A stretch of DNA of 64,000 bases from Nonomuraea cavernae (GCF_014646355.1 NZ_BMNH01000018.1:80330-144329); one strand, 5' to 3'; numbered from the stretch's first letter, positions 8,301-18,103 are shown. A program made the numbers and translations. Notes: generated from the sequence alone by a model not told the origin.

Positions 8301-9260
8301 ATGTTTCGCCGCCTGCTGCGCGCATCGCTCGCGCTGGTCGCCCTCGGCTTCCTCGGCTACGGCCTGGCGCGCAACTGGGACGCCACCCTGGCGGCGGTCG
8401 GCGGGCTGTCGCCGTGGGCGGTGCTCGGCGCGTTCGGCGCGGTGCTGCTGGGCCAGTTCTGCATGCTCGTGGCCTGGCGTCAGGTGCTGGCCGGACTCGG
8501 CTCGCCACTGTCACTGAGAGTGACAGGCCGGATCATGTTCGTGGGCCAGCTGGGCAAGTACATCCCGGGCTCGGTCTGGGCGTACGCGGCGATGATGGAG
8601 CTCGGGCGCGACCACGGCAGCCCGCCCAGGCGGACGTTCGCCTGCATCTCGCTGGCCCTGGTGATCAACCTCGGGGTGGCCATCTCGATCGCGGCCGCGA
8701 CGCTCGCCTCCCAGCAGGCCGTCCGCGAGGCCTGGTATCTCCTGCTGCTCCTGCCGTTGATCGTCGTCGGCCTGCATCCCCGGATGCTCACCTGGGGCCT
8801 CAACCTGGCGCTGCGGCTCGCCCGCAAGGAGCCGCTGGAGAGCGTGCTGCCCGGCCGCACGGTGCTGGTCGCCGTCGCGTGGACCGCCCTCGGCTGGTTC
8901 GTGTACGGCCTGCACATCTGGCTGCTCGCCGGCCGGTGGGACCTCTACGTGATCGCCACCGGGGCCTACGCCTTCGCCTGGGCCACCGGGCTGCTCTTCT
9001 TCGTGGTGCCCGCCGGGGTGGGGGTGCGCGAGGGCGCCCTCGTGCTGGTGCTCACCCCGCTCATCGGCACGCCCGCGGCGCTGGCGGTCGCCGTGGTGTC
9101 GCGGCTGGCGTTCACGCTGGCCGACGCCGTGGCCGCGGGAGTCGCGTGGCTGCTGGGCCGTCAGGCGCCCAGCAGCGCGCCCGTGTACGCCGACCAGAAG
9201 GGCTCGGGGTCGACCGCCTTGACGCCCGACCGCAACCTCTCGGGCTCACCGGAGGCGTAG
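8301..9260 (+). CDS. Flippase-like integral membrane protein, paralogue
   Basis: A 319-residue polytopic membrane protein of the same LPG-synthase transmembrane-domain family as the product of 4880-5830. It shares VGQLGKYIPGSVWAY, an extended hydrophobic core, and FVVPAGVGVREGALVLVL. I use the ATG at 8301 (MFRRLLRASLALVALGF), which begins directly before the first membrane helix; an upstream ATG at 8136 would add a poorly conserved leader. The last ~100 bp overlap tail-to-tail with the convergent GT4 gene. The two flippase-like genes on opposite strands may serve different lipid-linked intermediates. Confidence 0.8.
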   Translation: MFRRLLRASLALVALGFLGYGLARNWDATLAAVGGLSPWAVLGAFGAVLLGQFCMLVAWRQVLAGLGSPLSLRVTGRIMFVGQLGKYIPGSVWAYAAMMELGRDHGSPPRRTFACISLALVINLGVAISIAAATLASQQAVREAWYLLLLLPLIVVGLHPRMLTWGLNLALRLARKEPLESVLPGRTVLVAVAWTALGWFVYGLHIWLLAGRWDLYVIATGAYAFAWATGLLFFVVPAGVGVREGALVLVLTPLIGTPAALAVAVVSRLAFTLADAVAAGVAWLLGRQAPSSAPVYADQKGSGSTALTPDRNLSGSPEA

Positions 9261-10222
9261 AAGCGTTCGATCGCCTGGCGGAGCGCCCCGACGTCGCCCG
9301 GCTCGACCAGCAGCCCGTCGACCCCGTCGGTGACGTGGTCGGCGAGCGCGCCGACCCGGGTGGCGATCACCGGCACGCCGTGCTCGTAGCCGAGCCACAC
9401 GTTCTGGCTCGCGGTCGCCTGCCGGTAGGGCAGCACCAGCGCGTCGGCCCGCGCGAACAGCTCGGGCACGTCCTCGGCGGCCACGTAGCCGGGCCGCAGC
9501 TCCACCCGGTCGGCCAGGCCCAGCTCGTCGACCAGCGCTTTCGTACCGTCGAGCCCGCCCCAGAACTCACCGGCCACGGTCAGGCCGACCCCCTCGGGCA
9601 GAGCCCGCAGCAGCAGGTCGAGCCCCTTGTAGGGGCGGACGATGCCGAAGAACAGCAGCCGGTGGTGGACCCCGGTGCCAGGGGTGGCGTGGGTGGACGG
9701 CAGGTGCGGCGGCAGCCCCGCCACGCTCACCGGCCGGGAGGTCAGCTCGCGGGCCAGCGCGGCCTGCTGCTCGGAATGGGCCAGCACGCCGTCGACCCGT
9801 TTGAGCAGCGCCTTCATCAGCGGCCGGTCGTACGGCTTGCGCTCGTGCGGCAGCACGTTGTGGCAGAGCGCGACGGTCCGCGCCCCGCGCCGCAGCCCGG
9901 CCAGGATGCCCAGGTAGGCGGGCACCTGCACCGGGCTGAGCACGGCGAGCACCACCAGGTCGGCCGACCGGAGCCGCCGACCGGCGGCGAACCACCCGTC
10001 GGGCCGGCGCCAGTCGAGCTCGCGCAGGGTCGCGGGGTAGGGCGTGCCCTCGGGCGCGGAGATCGTCTGCTGCCCGGGGTAGAGGAACGACGGATACTGC
10101 GCCCGCCACGACTCGATCACCACGTCGTGGCCCAGCGCGGCCAGCCGGTGCGCGAGCTCGGTGGTGTGCTGCGCCCCGCCCCCTTTGTACGGATAGGTGG
10201 GGCCGACGATGGCGATGCGCAC
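9161..10222 (-). CDS. GT4 family glycosyltransferase
   Basis: A 353-residue GT-B glycosyltransferase starting MRIAIVGPTYPYKGGGAQHTT, where the Gly-rich loop after TYPYKGG is typical of the acceptor domain. The donor domain shows FFGIVRPYKGLDLLLRAL and YRQATASQNVWLGYEHGVPV, an EX7E variant region. It ends one base before the GT2 gene on the same strand (operon-like spacing) and overlaps the flippase-like gene at its 3' end. It is probably a cytoplasmic sugar transferase in the envelope glycan pathway; substrate unknown. Confidence 0.9.
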   Translation of the reverse strand: MRIAIVGPTYPYKGGGAQHTTELAHRLAALGHDVVIESWRAQYPSFLYPGQQTISAPEGTPYPATLRELDWRRPDGWFAAGRRLRSADLVVLAVLSPVQVPAYLGILAGLRRGARTVALCHNVLPHERKPYDRPLMKALLKRVDGVLAHSEQQAALARELTSRPVSVAGLPPHLPSTHATPGTGVHHRLLFFGIVRPYKGLDLLLRALPEGVGLTVAGEFWGGLDGTKALVDELGLADRVELRPGYVAAEDVPELFARADALVLPYRQATASQNVWLGYEHGVPVIATRVGALADHVTDGVDGLLVEPGDVGALRQAIERFYASGEPERLRSGVKAVDPEPFWSAYTGALLGA

Positions 10223-10223
10223 G

Positions 10224-11153
10224 CTATTCGCCCCGCGACCGCACGATCAGGTCGGCCAGCAGGGCGACCGACCCGATCAGCATCCCGGACAGGAAGATCA
10301 TCACGGTGTTGGCGGGGAAGTAGAACGGGTGCTGGATCATGTCCCAGACACCCTTGACCAGGCCGATCGCCACCAGCCACAGCGCGGGCGGCATGAGCAC
10401 CTTGAGCGGGTTGAAGTACATGATCATCCGGAGCACCTGCAGGATGTAGCGGTAGGCGTCGGAGACGAAGCTGAACTTCGAGGTGCCGGCCCGCTTGGCG
10501 TAGTCGATCGGCAGGTAGAAGATGTCGTGCTGGTTGGACAGGAACGACAGCGTGATCGTCGTGACGCACGAGAACCCGGGCGGCAGCAGCCGCAGGTAGG
10601 GCCTGGCCACCGACTTGCGGAAGGCGCGCAGCCCGGAGTTGAGGTCGGGGATCTTCTGCCCGGCCAGCTTCTCGGCCACCTTGCGGATCACCCACTTGGC
10701 CGGGACCCGCAGCAGCTTGTGCGACCCCTCCTCGCTGGTGCGCGCGCCGACCACCTGGTCGATCGTCTGGTCCTTCTCCAGGATCTGCACCAGCTCGGGG
10801 ATGCGCTCGTTGGGGTAGGTCATGTCGGCGTCGGTCCAGACGACGATCTCGCCCCTGGCCTCCTGGGTGCCGATCCGGCGCACGGTGCCGGAGCCGCCGT
10901 TGCGGTGGAAGGCGCGCACCCGCAGGTAGGGGAACCTGTCCGCCGCCTCCTGCAGCCGGGCCAGCGTCGCGTCGGTCGAGCAGTCGTCGACCGCGACGAG
11001 CTCGTAGGTGTAGCCGCTCGAGTCCATCGCCTTGGTGATGCGCTCGACCTCGTCGATGACGTGGTCCTGCTCGTTGTAACAGGGCAGGACGATCGTGACG
11101 TATGGCGCTTCTTCCACGGTGATTCCACTCTGAGAGGTCTCGGGCGTGTTCAC
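10224..11153 (-). CDS. DPM1-like polyprenyl-phosphate glycosyltransferase (GT2)
   Basis: A 309-residue GT2 enzyme with a catalytic domain in the first ~230 residues (VTIVLPCYNEQDHV, VDDCSTDATL, VWTDADMTYPNE with the DxD metal site, LNSGLRAFRK). Two C-terminal membrane helices follow (LWLVAIGLVKGVW and VMIFLSGMLIGSVALLADL). This layout matches dolichol/polyprenyl-phosphate mannose or glucose synthases, which load a sugar onto undecaprenyl or decaprenyl phosphate. The product would feed the two GT-C membrane enzymes encoded next to it (11213-13225 and 13332-14849). Which hexose is used is inferred. Confidence 0.85.
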   Translation of the reverse strand: MNTPETSQSGITVEEAPYVTIVLPCYNEQDHVIDEVERITKAMDSSGYTYELVAVDDCSTDATLARLQEAADRFPYLRVRAFHRNGGSGTVRRIGTQEARGEIVVWTDADMTYPNERIPELVQILEKDQTIDQVVGARTSEEGSHKLLRVPAKWVIRKVAEKLAGQKIPDLNSGLRAFRKSVARPYLRLLPPGFSCVTTITLSFLSNQHDIFYLPIDYAKRAGTSKFSFVSDAYRYILQVLRMIMYFNPLKVLMPPALWLVAIGLVKGVWDMIQHPFYFPANTVMIFLSGMLIGSVALLADLIVRSRGE

Positions 11154-11212
11154 GTGCGTCGAGATTACTCTGCCCGGCAGGGCCCCGAGCCCACATCACC
11201 GCCGCGCGCCGA

Positions 11213-13225
11213 TCAGCCCACGGCCATCCAGACGTTGATCCGCAACGACCAGGTGCCGTCCGGCGGGCTGACGAGGGAGCGTTCGTCCTGGCGGGTGACC
11301 AGGCCCATCACCTGCGTGGGCGACCCGTACGCCGAGACCTGCTCCGCGTCCGCGCCCAGCACGACCGGCACCCGGCCGGCGGCCCGGACCCGGCGGATCA
11401 GCCGGTGCACCTCGGCGTCGGGCGCCGTGTCGTCGACCACCCGGCGCACCTGGGCGGACGGGAAGCCACAGGTGCCGCGCACCACCTCGGTGAAGCGCTC
11501 AGCGGTGACCCGCTCGACGATCAGGACCGAGGCGTCGGCCGGGATGCGCTCGCACAGCGCCGCCACGGCCGCCCGCTCGCCCCGCTCGACCGGGGTGAAC
11601 GCGGTGCCGATCGAGGTCACGGCCGGCGGCGCCACGAGGAGCACGACGCCCAGCACGGCCACCCAGCGCCTGCCCGGCGCCAGGTCGCGCAGCAGGCCCA
11701 GCCCCCACACCGCGAGCAGGATCAGGCCGGGGATGACGACGGGGACCAGGCGGCGGGAGGCCCATGGATGGTCGGGGGTGATCTCGGGGCGCAGCAGCGT
11801 GGTGACCGTGGTGAAGCCGATGATCGCCAGGGCCGGCAGCCAGGCGAACGGCCGGCCGTCCCGCAGCAGCCGGCGCGTCAGCACGGCCGCCGCCAGCGTG
11901 GCCAGCACGATCACGGGCGCCCCGACGTACCAGGACACCCACTGCAGCGACTGCTCGAAGTAGAGCCGGGTGGCGTCGGCGGCCAGCCCGTTGTCCCGCT
12001 GGATCTGCTCGATGAACAGGCTGTTCAGCCGGTCTTCGGGCGTCGTCGGTGTACGGCGTACGGTCTGGAACCACGGGCGGGCGGCGAGGCCGGCCACGAC
12101 GAGCACGACCAGCGCCGCGCCGATCTCCGGCAGCCGGCGCGGCAGCCGGATCCGCGCGAGCCACGGCGCCAGGGCGGCGCCGACGAGGGTGAGCGCCAGC
12201 ACGGCGCCGCAGATCATCAGCAGCGGCCGGACCGAACGCGACAGGTAGGTCAGGTACGGCGCGGCCAGCTCGTACGCCGCGAACAGCCCCACCCCCGCTC
12301 CGGCGAGCACCCCCGCCAGCAGCGGCGCCCCGATCGCCCCCGGCGGCCGGCCGAGCCGGCGCATCCCGATGAGCAGCCCCGCGAACACCAGGACCGGCAG
12401 CACGTCACGCAGCCCGTCGATCCTGACCAGGACCGCGAGCCCGAACACCAGCCCGGCCAGCGCGCCCGCCGCCCGGCGCGGCACGGGTCCGGACATCGCG
12501 TCGTGCAGCAGCGCGATGCCGCCGAACAGCAGGATCAGCGACGGGATCTCGCTGAGCGTGGTGCGCGAGGTGTAGAGGATCGGCAGGCTCACCGCGAACA
12601 CGAGCGCGGCCGGCGCCGCCCACCGCCCGCCCGCCAGCCGGGCCGTCACCCCCGCCACCAGCAGCACCGCGAACCCGCCCAGCACGGGCGGCGTCAGCAG
12701 CAACCCGCCGAGCCAGGCCCCGGCGGCGTACAGCAGCGGCGGTCCCGGCATGAACTGCGGCACCACCGAGCCGTCCACCCCGTAGAAGCCGACGCTCTCG
12801 AAGATCAGCCACGGGTCGGGCCCGCCGAACGCCTCGGCCTGGGCCGGAATCGGCAGCGAGCCGTGCCCGGCGAGCCAGACGGCGTACTGGGCGTAGGTGG
12901 CCGGGTCGCGCCGGACGATCAGCGCCTCGGCGTGCATGACCAGGTTGAAGGCCGTCGATCCGGCGGCGACGGCGACGACCGCGGCGACCTGCCGCGCGGT
13001 GGCCTCGACCACGTCGCCGAGGTGACGCAGCGCGACCACGCAGAACGCGGCGATGACCGGCAGCCCGAGCGCCAGCGCGGGCAGCGGCCGGTAGTGGCCG
13101 AGGAGCAGCAGCGCCAGCCCCGACGCCAGCCAGCCGGCCACCACGAGGGCGGGCAGCACCGAGACCACGGCGAGCACCCGGCCCGCCGATGGCCGTCGCG
13201 CCTGGTCGAGCCGGTCGGATCCCAT
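11213..13225 (-). CDS. GT-C type membrane glycosyltransferase
   Basis: A 670-residue polytopic membrane protein with more than ten hydrophobic helices. An early extracytoplasmic loop carries the acidic pattern RRDPATYAQYAVWLAG. The C-terminal soluble region (about the last 150 residues: SVLIVERVTAERFTEVVRG...) lies outside the membrane. This is the architecture of GT-C enzymes that use polyprenyl-phosphate sugars on the outer face. I start at the ATG at 13223-13225 (MGSDRLDQARRP); a longer frame upstream overlaps the divergent gene's promoter and is unlikely. It is divergent from a second GT-C gene, with about 106 bp between the starts. Confidence 0.75.
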   Translation of the reverse strand: MGSDRLDQARRPSAGRVLAVVSVLPALVVAGWLASGLALLLLGHYRPLPALALGLPVIAAFCVVALRHLGDVVEATARQVAAVVAVAAGSTAFNLVMHAEALIVRRDPATYAQYAVWLAGHGSLPIPAQAEAFGGPDPWLIFESVGFYGVDGSVVPQFMPGPPLLYAAGAWLGGLLLTPPVLGGFAVLLVAGVTARLAGGRWAAPAALVFAVSLPILYTSRTTLSEIPSLILLFGGIALLHDAMSGPVPRRAAGALAGLVFGLAVLVRIDGLRDVLPVLVFAGLLIGMRRLGRPPGAIGAPLLAGVLAGAGVGLFAAYELAAPYLTYLSRSVRPLLMICGAVLALTLVGAALAPWLARIRLPRRLPEIGAALVVLVVAGLAARPWFQTVRRTPTTPEDRLNSLFIEQIQRDNGLAADATRLYFEQSLQWVSWYVGAPVIVLATLAAAVLTRRLLRDGRPFAWLPALAIIGFTTVTTLLRPEITPDHPWASRRLVPVVIPGLILLAVWGLGLLRDLAPGRRWVAVLGVVLLVAPPAVTSIGTAFTPVERGERAAVAALCERIPADASVLIVERVTAERFTEVVRGTCGFPSAQVRRVVDDTAPDAEVHRLIRRVRAAGRVPVVLGADAEQVSAYGSPTQVMGLVTRQDERSLVSPPDGTWSLRINVWMAVG

Positions 13226-13331
13226 CGGTGATCGCGAGGGTATCCAACCGGGAGGCGCGCCTGGGTGACGCGGGGCGGTGCGAAACGCGGGTACCGTACC
13301 CGAGGAGCCGGTGAAACAGGAGGTCGTGCGG

Positions 13332-14849
13332 GTGGTCACGGGAGAGCTCGACCCCGCCGGTGCCGGCTCCCCCGGCCCCAGGCGCCGCCCGGCCGCGGGC
13401 CCGCGCTCGTGGCTGCGGGCGCTCCCGGCGCTGCGGCGGCACCGCTGGTTCCTGGTGATCCTGGCCGCCGGCACGGCGCTGCGCGTGCTCACCATGCTGG
13501 GCTACCGCCCGGCGCTGTGGTTCCCCGACTCCTACACCTACATCGTCACCGTCTTCCGGCCGCGTCCCGACCTGGTGCGCCCGGCGGGCTACTCGGCGTT
13601 CCTCAAGCTGCTGGAGCCGTTCCACTCCTTCGCCATGGTGACCGCCGTGCAGCACCTGCTCGGGCTGGCCACCGGCGTGCTGATCTACCGGGCCGCGCGC
13701 CGGGCGCCCAGGTGGGCGGCCACGCTCGCCACCGTGCCGGTGCTGCTCGACGCCTACCAGATCGAGGTCGAGCACCTGCTCGTCTCCGACACGCTGTTCA
13801 TGTTCCTGGTCGTGGCGGCCGTGACGCTGAGCCTGGCGGGCAGACGCTCGGCCGTGACAGGCCCGGCCGTGACAGGCTCGGCCGTGGCCATCGGGCTGCT
13901 GCTCGCCGCCGCCACGCTGACGCGGACGGTCGGGCAACCGCTGATCGTGGTGCTGGCGGGCTGGTTCGTGCTGCGCGGGCGGGTCGGGGGGCGGGTCGGG
14001 GGCCGGATCAGGTTCGCCGGGGTGCTGCTGGCCGCCGCGCTGGTGCCGGTGCTCGTCTACGGCGCCTGGTTCCACGCCACCTACCAGCGGGTCGGCCTGG
14101 TCGGGGCCAACGGCGCCTTCCTCTACGCCCGGACGATGTCCTTCGCCGACTGCGCGAAGATGGATCCGCCGCCGGAGCTGCGGGTGCTGTGCGATCCGCG
14201 GCCCGCCGAGCGGCGGCCGCCCTCGCAGGACTATCTCTGGGCCAAGGACTCCCCGCTGGTCGTGCTGCCCGGCATCACGTTCAGCCAGGAGACCGACGAC
14301 CTGGCGGGCCGGTTCGCGGCGCTGGCCATCCGCAGCCAGCCGCTCGACTACGCGGCCTCGGTGCTGACGGAGCTCGGCCGCACCTTCGTCTGGGGCCGCC
14401 CGATCTACCCCGACCAGGAGATCTACGACTACTACGAGTTCCCGTCGGCGTCACCGCCCCCGCCGGGTCGCTGGGCCGCGCGGCTGGGCGTGGAGATGGG
14501 CCGGCGTTACGAGGCGGGCCCGATCGGCACCGAGGTGGCCGAGCCCTACGCCGGCTGGATGCGCGCCTACCAGGACGTGGCGCGCCTGCCCGGCACCGCG
14601 TTGCTGGTGATCCTGCTGGTCCCGCCCGTGGTCGCGATCGTCCGCCGGCGGCGCGTCGCGGGCCGGCCGGGTGAGCGGGCCGGCGGGTGGCGCGTCGCGG
14701 GTCCGCCCGGCTGGCTGCTGCCCTGGTCGACGGCCGTCGTCCTGCTCATCGTGCCACCGGCCGTGGCGGAGTTCGACTACAGGTACGTCCTGCCGGCCGT
14801 GCCTCTGGCGTGCCTGGCGGCCGCGCTGTGCGTGAGCCGCGCGCCGTGA
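13332..14849 (+). CDS. GT-C/GT39-like membrane glycosyltransferase
   Basis: A 505-residue membrane protein with a first extracytoplasmic loop WFPDSYTYIVTVFRPRPDLVRP, resembling the acidic catalytic loop of GT-C enzymes, and several long hydrophobic helices. The start chosen is GTG at 13332-13334 because AGGAGG lies exactly 8 bases upstream; GTG codons at 13278 and 13326 are poorer. It contains small DNA repeats (three GGCCGTGACAGG-like units near 13850 and GGGCGGGTCGGG units near 13980). The protein probably transfers a sugar from a polyprenyl-phosphate donor to an exported glycan. Confidence 0.75.
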   Translation: MVTGELDPAGAGSPGPRRRPAAGPRSWLRALPALRRHRWFLVILAAGTALRVLTMLGYRPALWFPDSYTYIVTVFRPRPDLVRPAGYSAFLKLLEPFHSFAMVTAVQHLLGLATGVLIYRAARRAPRWAATLATVPVLLDAYQIEVEHLLVSDTLFMFLVVAAVTLSLAGRRSAVTGPAVTGSAVAIGLLLAAATLTRTVGQPLIVVLAGWFVLRGRVGGRVGGRIRFAGVLLAAALVPVLVYGAWFHATYQRVGLVGANGAFLYARTMSFADCAKMDPPPELRVLCDPRPAERRPPSQDYLWAKDSPLVVLPGITFSQETDDLAGRFAALAIRSQPLDYAASVLTELGRTFVWGRPIYPDQEIYDYYEFPSASPPPPGRWAARLGVEMGRRYEAGPIGTEVAEPYAGWMRAYQDVARLPGTALLVILLVPPVVAIVRRRRVAGRPGERAGGWRVAGPPGWLLPWSTAVVLLIVPPAVAEFDYRYVLPAVPLACLAAALCVSRAP

Positions 14850-14862
14850 GCCGCGCGCTGGC

Positions 14863-14884
14863 AAAAGGCAAAGATTTTGCCCTT
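14863..14884 (+). terminator. Possible intrinsic terminator
   Basis: GGCAAA (14867-14872), loop GAT, TTTGCC (14876-14881), with flanking A and T runs, lies 14 bp past the GT-C stop codon. The U-tract is short, so strength is uncertain. Confidence 0.4.
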
Positions 14885-15049
14885 GATATTCCACGAAATG
14901 TCCAGCTCTGAGTATGATCTGCCCTTGAAACATCACGCTCGGGTCACGGCTGATCTCCCAGTCCTGGCTGCGGGTACGCCGTACGTGACCTAGTCTCGTG
15001 GCGCAAAGAGAGACCGAGCCGGCGCGCGACGGACTGGGCGAGGGGGCGC

Positions 15050-16663
15050 ATGAACGACTACAGGAGCGCGTCCTTGGAGGACCGCAGGACCGCCCAGACC
15101 GATCCCGGCCACCGCGGCGCCCGTCGGGCGGCGCCGCCACCTCCTCCCGAGGGCCCGCCGCCACGCCGCCACCGCGGGGGAGGCGACGGCAACGGCAAGA
15201 TGCGGATCCTGGCCTGGGTGAGCATCGCGACCACCAGCCTGATGGTCGTCGGCTCCCTGACCGGCTACACGCTCTACCGCGACGCCTTCGGCGAGATCAA
15301 GCAGAAGGGCATCAAGGACGACATCATCAACCCGCGGCCTCCGGCCACCGGCGCGCTCAACGTGCTGCTGGTCGGCTCCGACACCCGGGCGGGTGAGGGC
15401 AACGCCAAATACGGCCAGGAGCTGGCCAGGACCGCCGACGCCGGCGGCAAGCGCACCGACACCATGATCCTCATGCACATCTCGCCCAACCGCGATCAGG
15501 CGAGGCTGGTCAGCTTCCCGCGCGACTCGATGGTGCAGATCCCCAGGTGCAAGAACGAGACGACCAAGCAGGAGATGCCGGCCCGCCGCGACATGATCAA
15601 CTCCGCCTACAACTCAGGCGGCATCGCGTGCACCATCTCCACCCTCGAGACCCTCACCGGCATCCGCATCAACCACTTCGTCGAGGTCGACTTCAGCGGC
15701 TTCAAGAACATCGTCGACTCGCTCGGCGGCATCGAGATCTGCCTCAAGTCGGGCGTCAACGACAAGGCCTCCAAGCTCACGCTCCCCCCGGGCAAGAGCC
15801 TCCTCAACGGCGAGCAGGCACTCGGCTACGTACGGCTGCGCAAGTACGGCGACGGCAGCGACATCCAGCGCATCAAGCGCCAGCAGATCTTCCTCACCAA
15901 GGTGGTGCAGAAGGCCACCAGCAGCGACCTGCTCACCAACCCGGTCAAGCTCCCCGGCTTCGTCAAGGCCGCCGCCCAGTCGGTGACCATGGACCCCGAC
16001 CTGGCCGAGGACCCCGAGCAGCTCATCCAGATCGCGCAGAGCGCCCAGAAGATGACCGCGGGCGGGGTCACGTTCACCACGATCCCCTGGATGCCCGACC
16101 CCGAGGACGCCAACCGCGTGGTCTGGAAGCAGCCCGACGCCAACGAGCTGTTCAACGCGATCAAGAGCGACACCGAGGTCGCCACCCCCGAGCCGTCGGC
16201 GAGCACCGGCAAGCCCAAGGTCGCCATCAAGCCCGAGCAGGTGCAGGTCCAGGTGCTCAACGGCACGACGACGATGGGCAAGGCCAAGGAAGTCGCCGAC
16301 ATGCTGAGCAAACAGGGCTTCAAGGTCACCGGAGTGGGCAACTACACGGCCGCCGACGGCCAGCCCCAGCCGACCACCCAGATCCGCTACGCGAAGCGGG
16401 CCGCGACCGGCGCCGACTACGCCAACGTGCTCGCCGGGATGGTCACCCCCAAGCCCGCGCCCACGGCGGGCAAGATCATCCCGTCCACCACCGACGCCTA
16501 CGTCTCCCCGGTGCCCCTGCCCTCCGAGGGGGTTAAGGCCAAGGGCACGCCGGTGATCCAACTGATCGTCGGCGGTGACTTCAAGGCGGTCAAGGTGACC
16601 AAGCTCCCCGACAGTGTCAATAACAGCACGATCACCGCAGATCAGAAGAATGTCTGCACCTGA
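15050..16663 (+). CDS. LytR-CpsA-Psr (LCP) family wall-polymer ligase with LytR_C domain
   Basis: A 537-residue membrane-anchored phosphotransferase that should transfer a lipid-linked glycopolymer to peptidoglycan (or arabinogalactan-like wall) on the outer surface. It has a Pro/Arg-rich cytoplasmic N-terminus, one membrane helix (ILAWVSIATTSLMVVGSLTGY), and then the LCP domain with NVLLVGSDTR, RTDTMILMHI, SFPRDSMVQIP and YVRLRKYGDGSDIQRIKRQQ, whose arginines bind the pyrophosphate-lipid. A LytR_C domain follows (VQVQVLNGTTTMGKAKEVADML). The ATG is preceded by AGGGGG. It sits between glycosyltransferase genes and a wall or sugar acyltransferase, as expected for the last step of polymer attachment. 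Confidence 0.92.
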   Translation: MNDYRSASLEDRRTAQTDPGHRGARRAAPPPPPEGPPPRRHRGGGDGNGKMRILAWVSIATTSLMVVGSLTGYTLYRDAFGEIKQKGIKDDIINPRPPATGALNVLLVGSDTRAGEGNAKYGQELARTADAGGKRTDTMILMHISPNRDQARLVSFPRDSMVQIPRCKNETTKQEMPARRDMINSAYNSGGIACTISTLETLTGIRINHFVEVDFSGFKNIVDSLGGIEICLKSGVNDKASKLTLPPGKSLLNGEQALGYVRLRKYGDGSDIQRIKRQQIFLTKVVQKATSSDLLTNPVKLPGFVKAAAQSVTMDPDLAEDPEQLIQIAQSAQKMTAGGVTFTTIPWMPDPEDANRVVWKQPDANELFNAIKSDTEVATPEPSASTGKPKVAIKPEQVQVQVLNGTTTMGKAKEVADMLSKQGFKVTGVGNYTAADGQPQPTTQIRYAKRAATGADYANVLAGMVTPKPAPTAGKIIPSTTDAYVSPVPLPSEGVKAKGTPVIQLIVGGDFKAVKVTKLPDSVNNSTITADQKNVCT

Positions 16664-16737
16664 CCTCCGGATTCCCTGTGTAACAGGGGTCTGGCGACCG
16701 AGGCGAGAGACAGGACCCGTCCGGCCGGGATAATGTA

Positions 16738-18054
16738 ATGCGGGTCGGCGACACCTCTCGCCCGCGTCGTCAAGGGTTCTCGTCAGGCGTGGCGGTTGTC
16801 GCGTTCCCCCGGCCCCGAGCGAAGCTGAGCGACTCCGTAGTGTCTGAGACCAAGCACTCTCCCCCGGTCACGCCCCCCGCACGCCCGGAGGCCCCTGGCG
16901 AGAGCTCCGGCCCCGCCAGCACGGGAGCCAGCTGGCCGTTGCCCGAGCAGACCTTCTGGGGCGACCAGACCGATCCGCGCGGCGTGCGGCCGGGCGACAC
17001 GGAGCAGGAGCGGCCCGACGCCGAGCCGGAGCCCGAGCCAGAGCCGCCCAAGCGCAAGCGCGACCCCTACCTCGACAACGTCAAGTTCATCCTGATCGCG
17101 CTGGTCGTGATCGGTCACTCGCTGGTGCCCACGCTCGGCGCCGACTCCGCCAAGACGCTCTACATCTTCGTCTACACCTTCCACATGCCGCTGTTCGTGC
17201 TCATCAGCGGCTACCTGTCACGCAACTTCTGGAACTCCAACGCGAAGACCAACAAGCTGGTCGACACGTTCCTCGTCCCCTACGTGATCGTGGAGGTCGG
17301 CTACGCCGCGCTGCGCTTCGCGCTGGGCCAGAAGTGGTCTCTCACGATCATCGACCCGGCGTGGCTCAACTGGTACCTGCTGGCACTGCTGTTCTGGCGG
17401 CTGTCCACGCCGGTGTGGAAGCGGATGAAATATCCGATCCCGGTGGCGATCGCGATCTATCTGTTCGCCGGGTTCTCACAGATCTCCGGCGACTTCAGCA
17501 TGGACCGCTTCTTCGGTCTGATGCCGTTCTTCGTCATCGGGCTGGTGATGCAGCCCGAGCACTTCGAGATGCTCAACCGCCGCTGGATCAAGATCCTCTC
17601 GGCGGTGGTCCTGTTGGCCGCCGCCGCCGTGGCCGTCCTCATCGCGCCCAAGGCGAGCCTGAAGCCCTTCTACTACAAGAACAGCTACCAGGACATGGAC
17701 CTGTCCTGGTGGATGGGCCTCGGCGTGCGCACCGGGCTGCTGGTCTGCGCGCTGGCCATGTGCTTCGCGGTCCTGGCGCTGATCCCCCGCAAGGAGACCT
17801 GGTACTCCGACCTCGGCACCCGCACCCTCTACTGCTATCTCCTGCACGGCGTGCCCGTGCTCATCGCCAAGGAGATGGGCTGGCTGGAGTTCCCGTGGCT
17901 GTACGGCCCGCTAGGCGTGCTGGCGATCAGCGCGAGCTGTTTCGCGCTGGCGATCGTGCTGTGCCTGCCCGAGACGCGCACGGTGTTCAAGTGGGTCCTC
18001 GAACCTCGCCTGACCTGGCTGTACCGCCGGCCCTCCAGGGAAGTTAAGCGGTAG
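16738..18054 (+). CDS. Acyltransferase-3 (OafA/NodX-like) membrane protein
   Basis: A 438-residue protein with a ~115-residue acidic/Pro-rich cytoplasmic leader, then about ten membrane helices beginning at DPYLDNVKFILIALVVIGHS. The His of VIGHS and the motif FHMPLFVLISGYL are the acyltransferase-3 signatures. Such enzymes O-acetylate or otherwise acylate sugars during export. The start is uncertain: the ATG at 16738 has no strong ribosome-binding site, and a GTG near 16840 is possible. The position after the LCP gene suggests it modifies the same polymer. Confidence 0.8.
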   Translation: MRVGDTSRPRRQGFSSGVAVVAFPRPRAKLSDSVVSETKHSPPVTPPARPEAPGESSGPASTGASWPLPEQTFWGDQTDPRGVRPGDTEQERPDAEPEPEPEPPKRKRDPYLDNVKFILIALVVIGHSLVPTLGADSAKTLYIFVYTFHMPLFVLISGYLSRNFWNSNAKTNKLVDTFLVPYVIVEVGYAALRFALGQKWSLTIIDPAWLNWYLLALLFWRLSTPVWKRMKYPIPVAIAIYLFAGFSQISGDFSMDRFFGLMPFFVIGLVMQPEHFEMLNRRWIKILSAVVLLAAAAVAVLIAPKASLKPFYYKNSYQDMDLSWWMGLGVRTGLLVCALAMCFAVLALIPRKETWYSDLGTRTLYCYLLHGVPVLIAKEMGWLEFPWLYGPLGVLAISASCFALAIVLCLPETRTVFKWVLEPRLTWLYRRPSREVKR

Positions 18055-18103
18055 TTCGGCCCGCGTTCACGCCCCTGACCCGCTGGCCGCTCAGCATCGG
18101 CGT

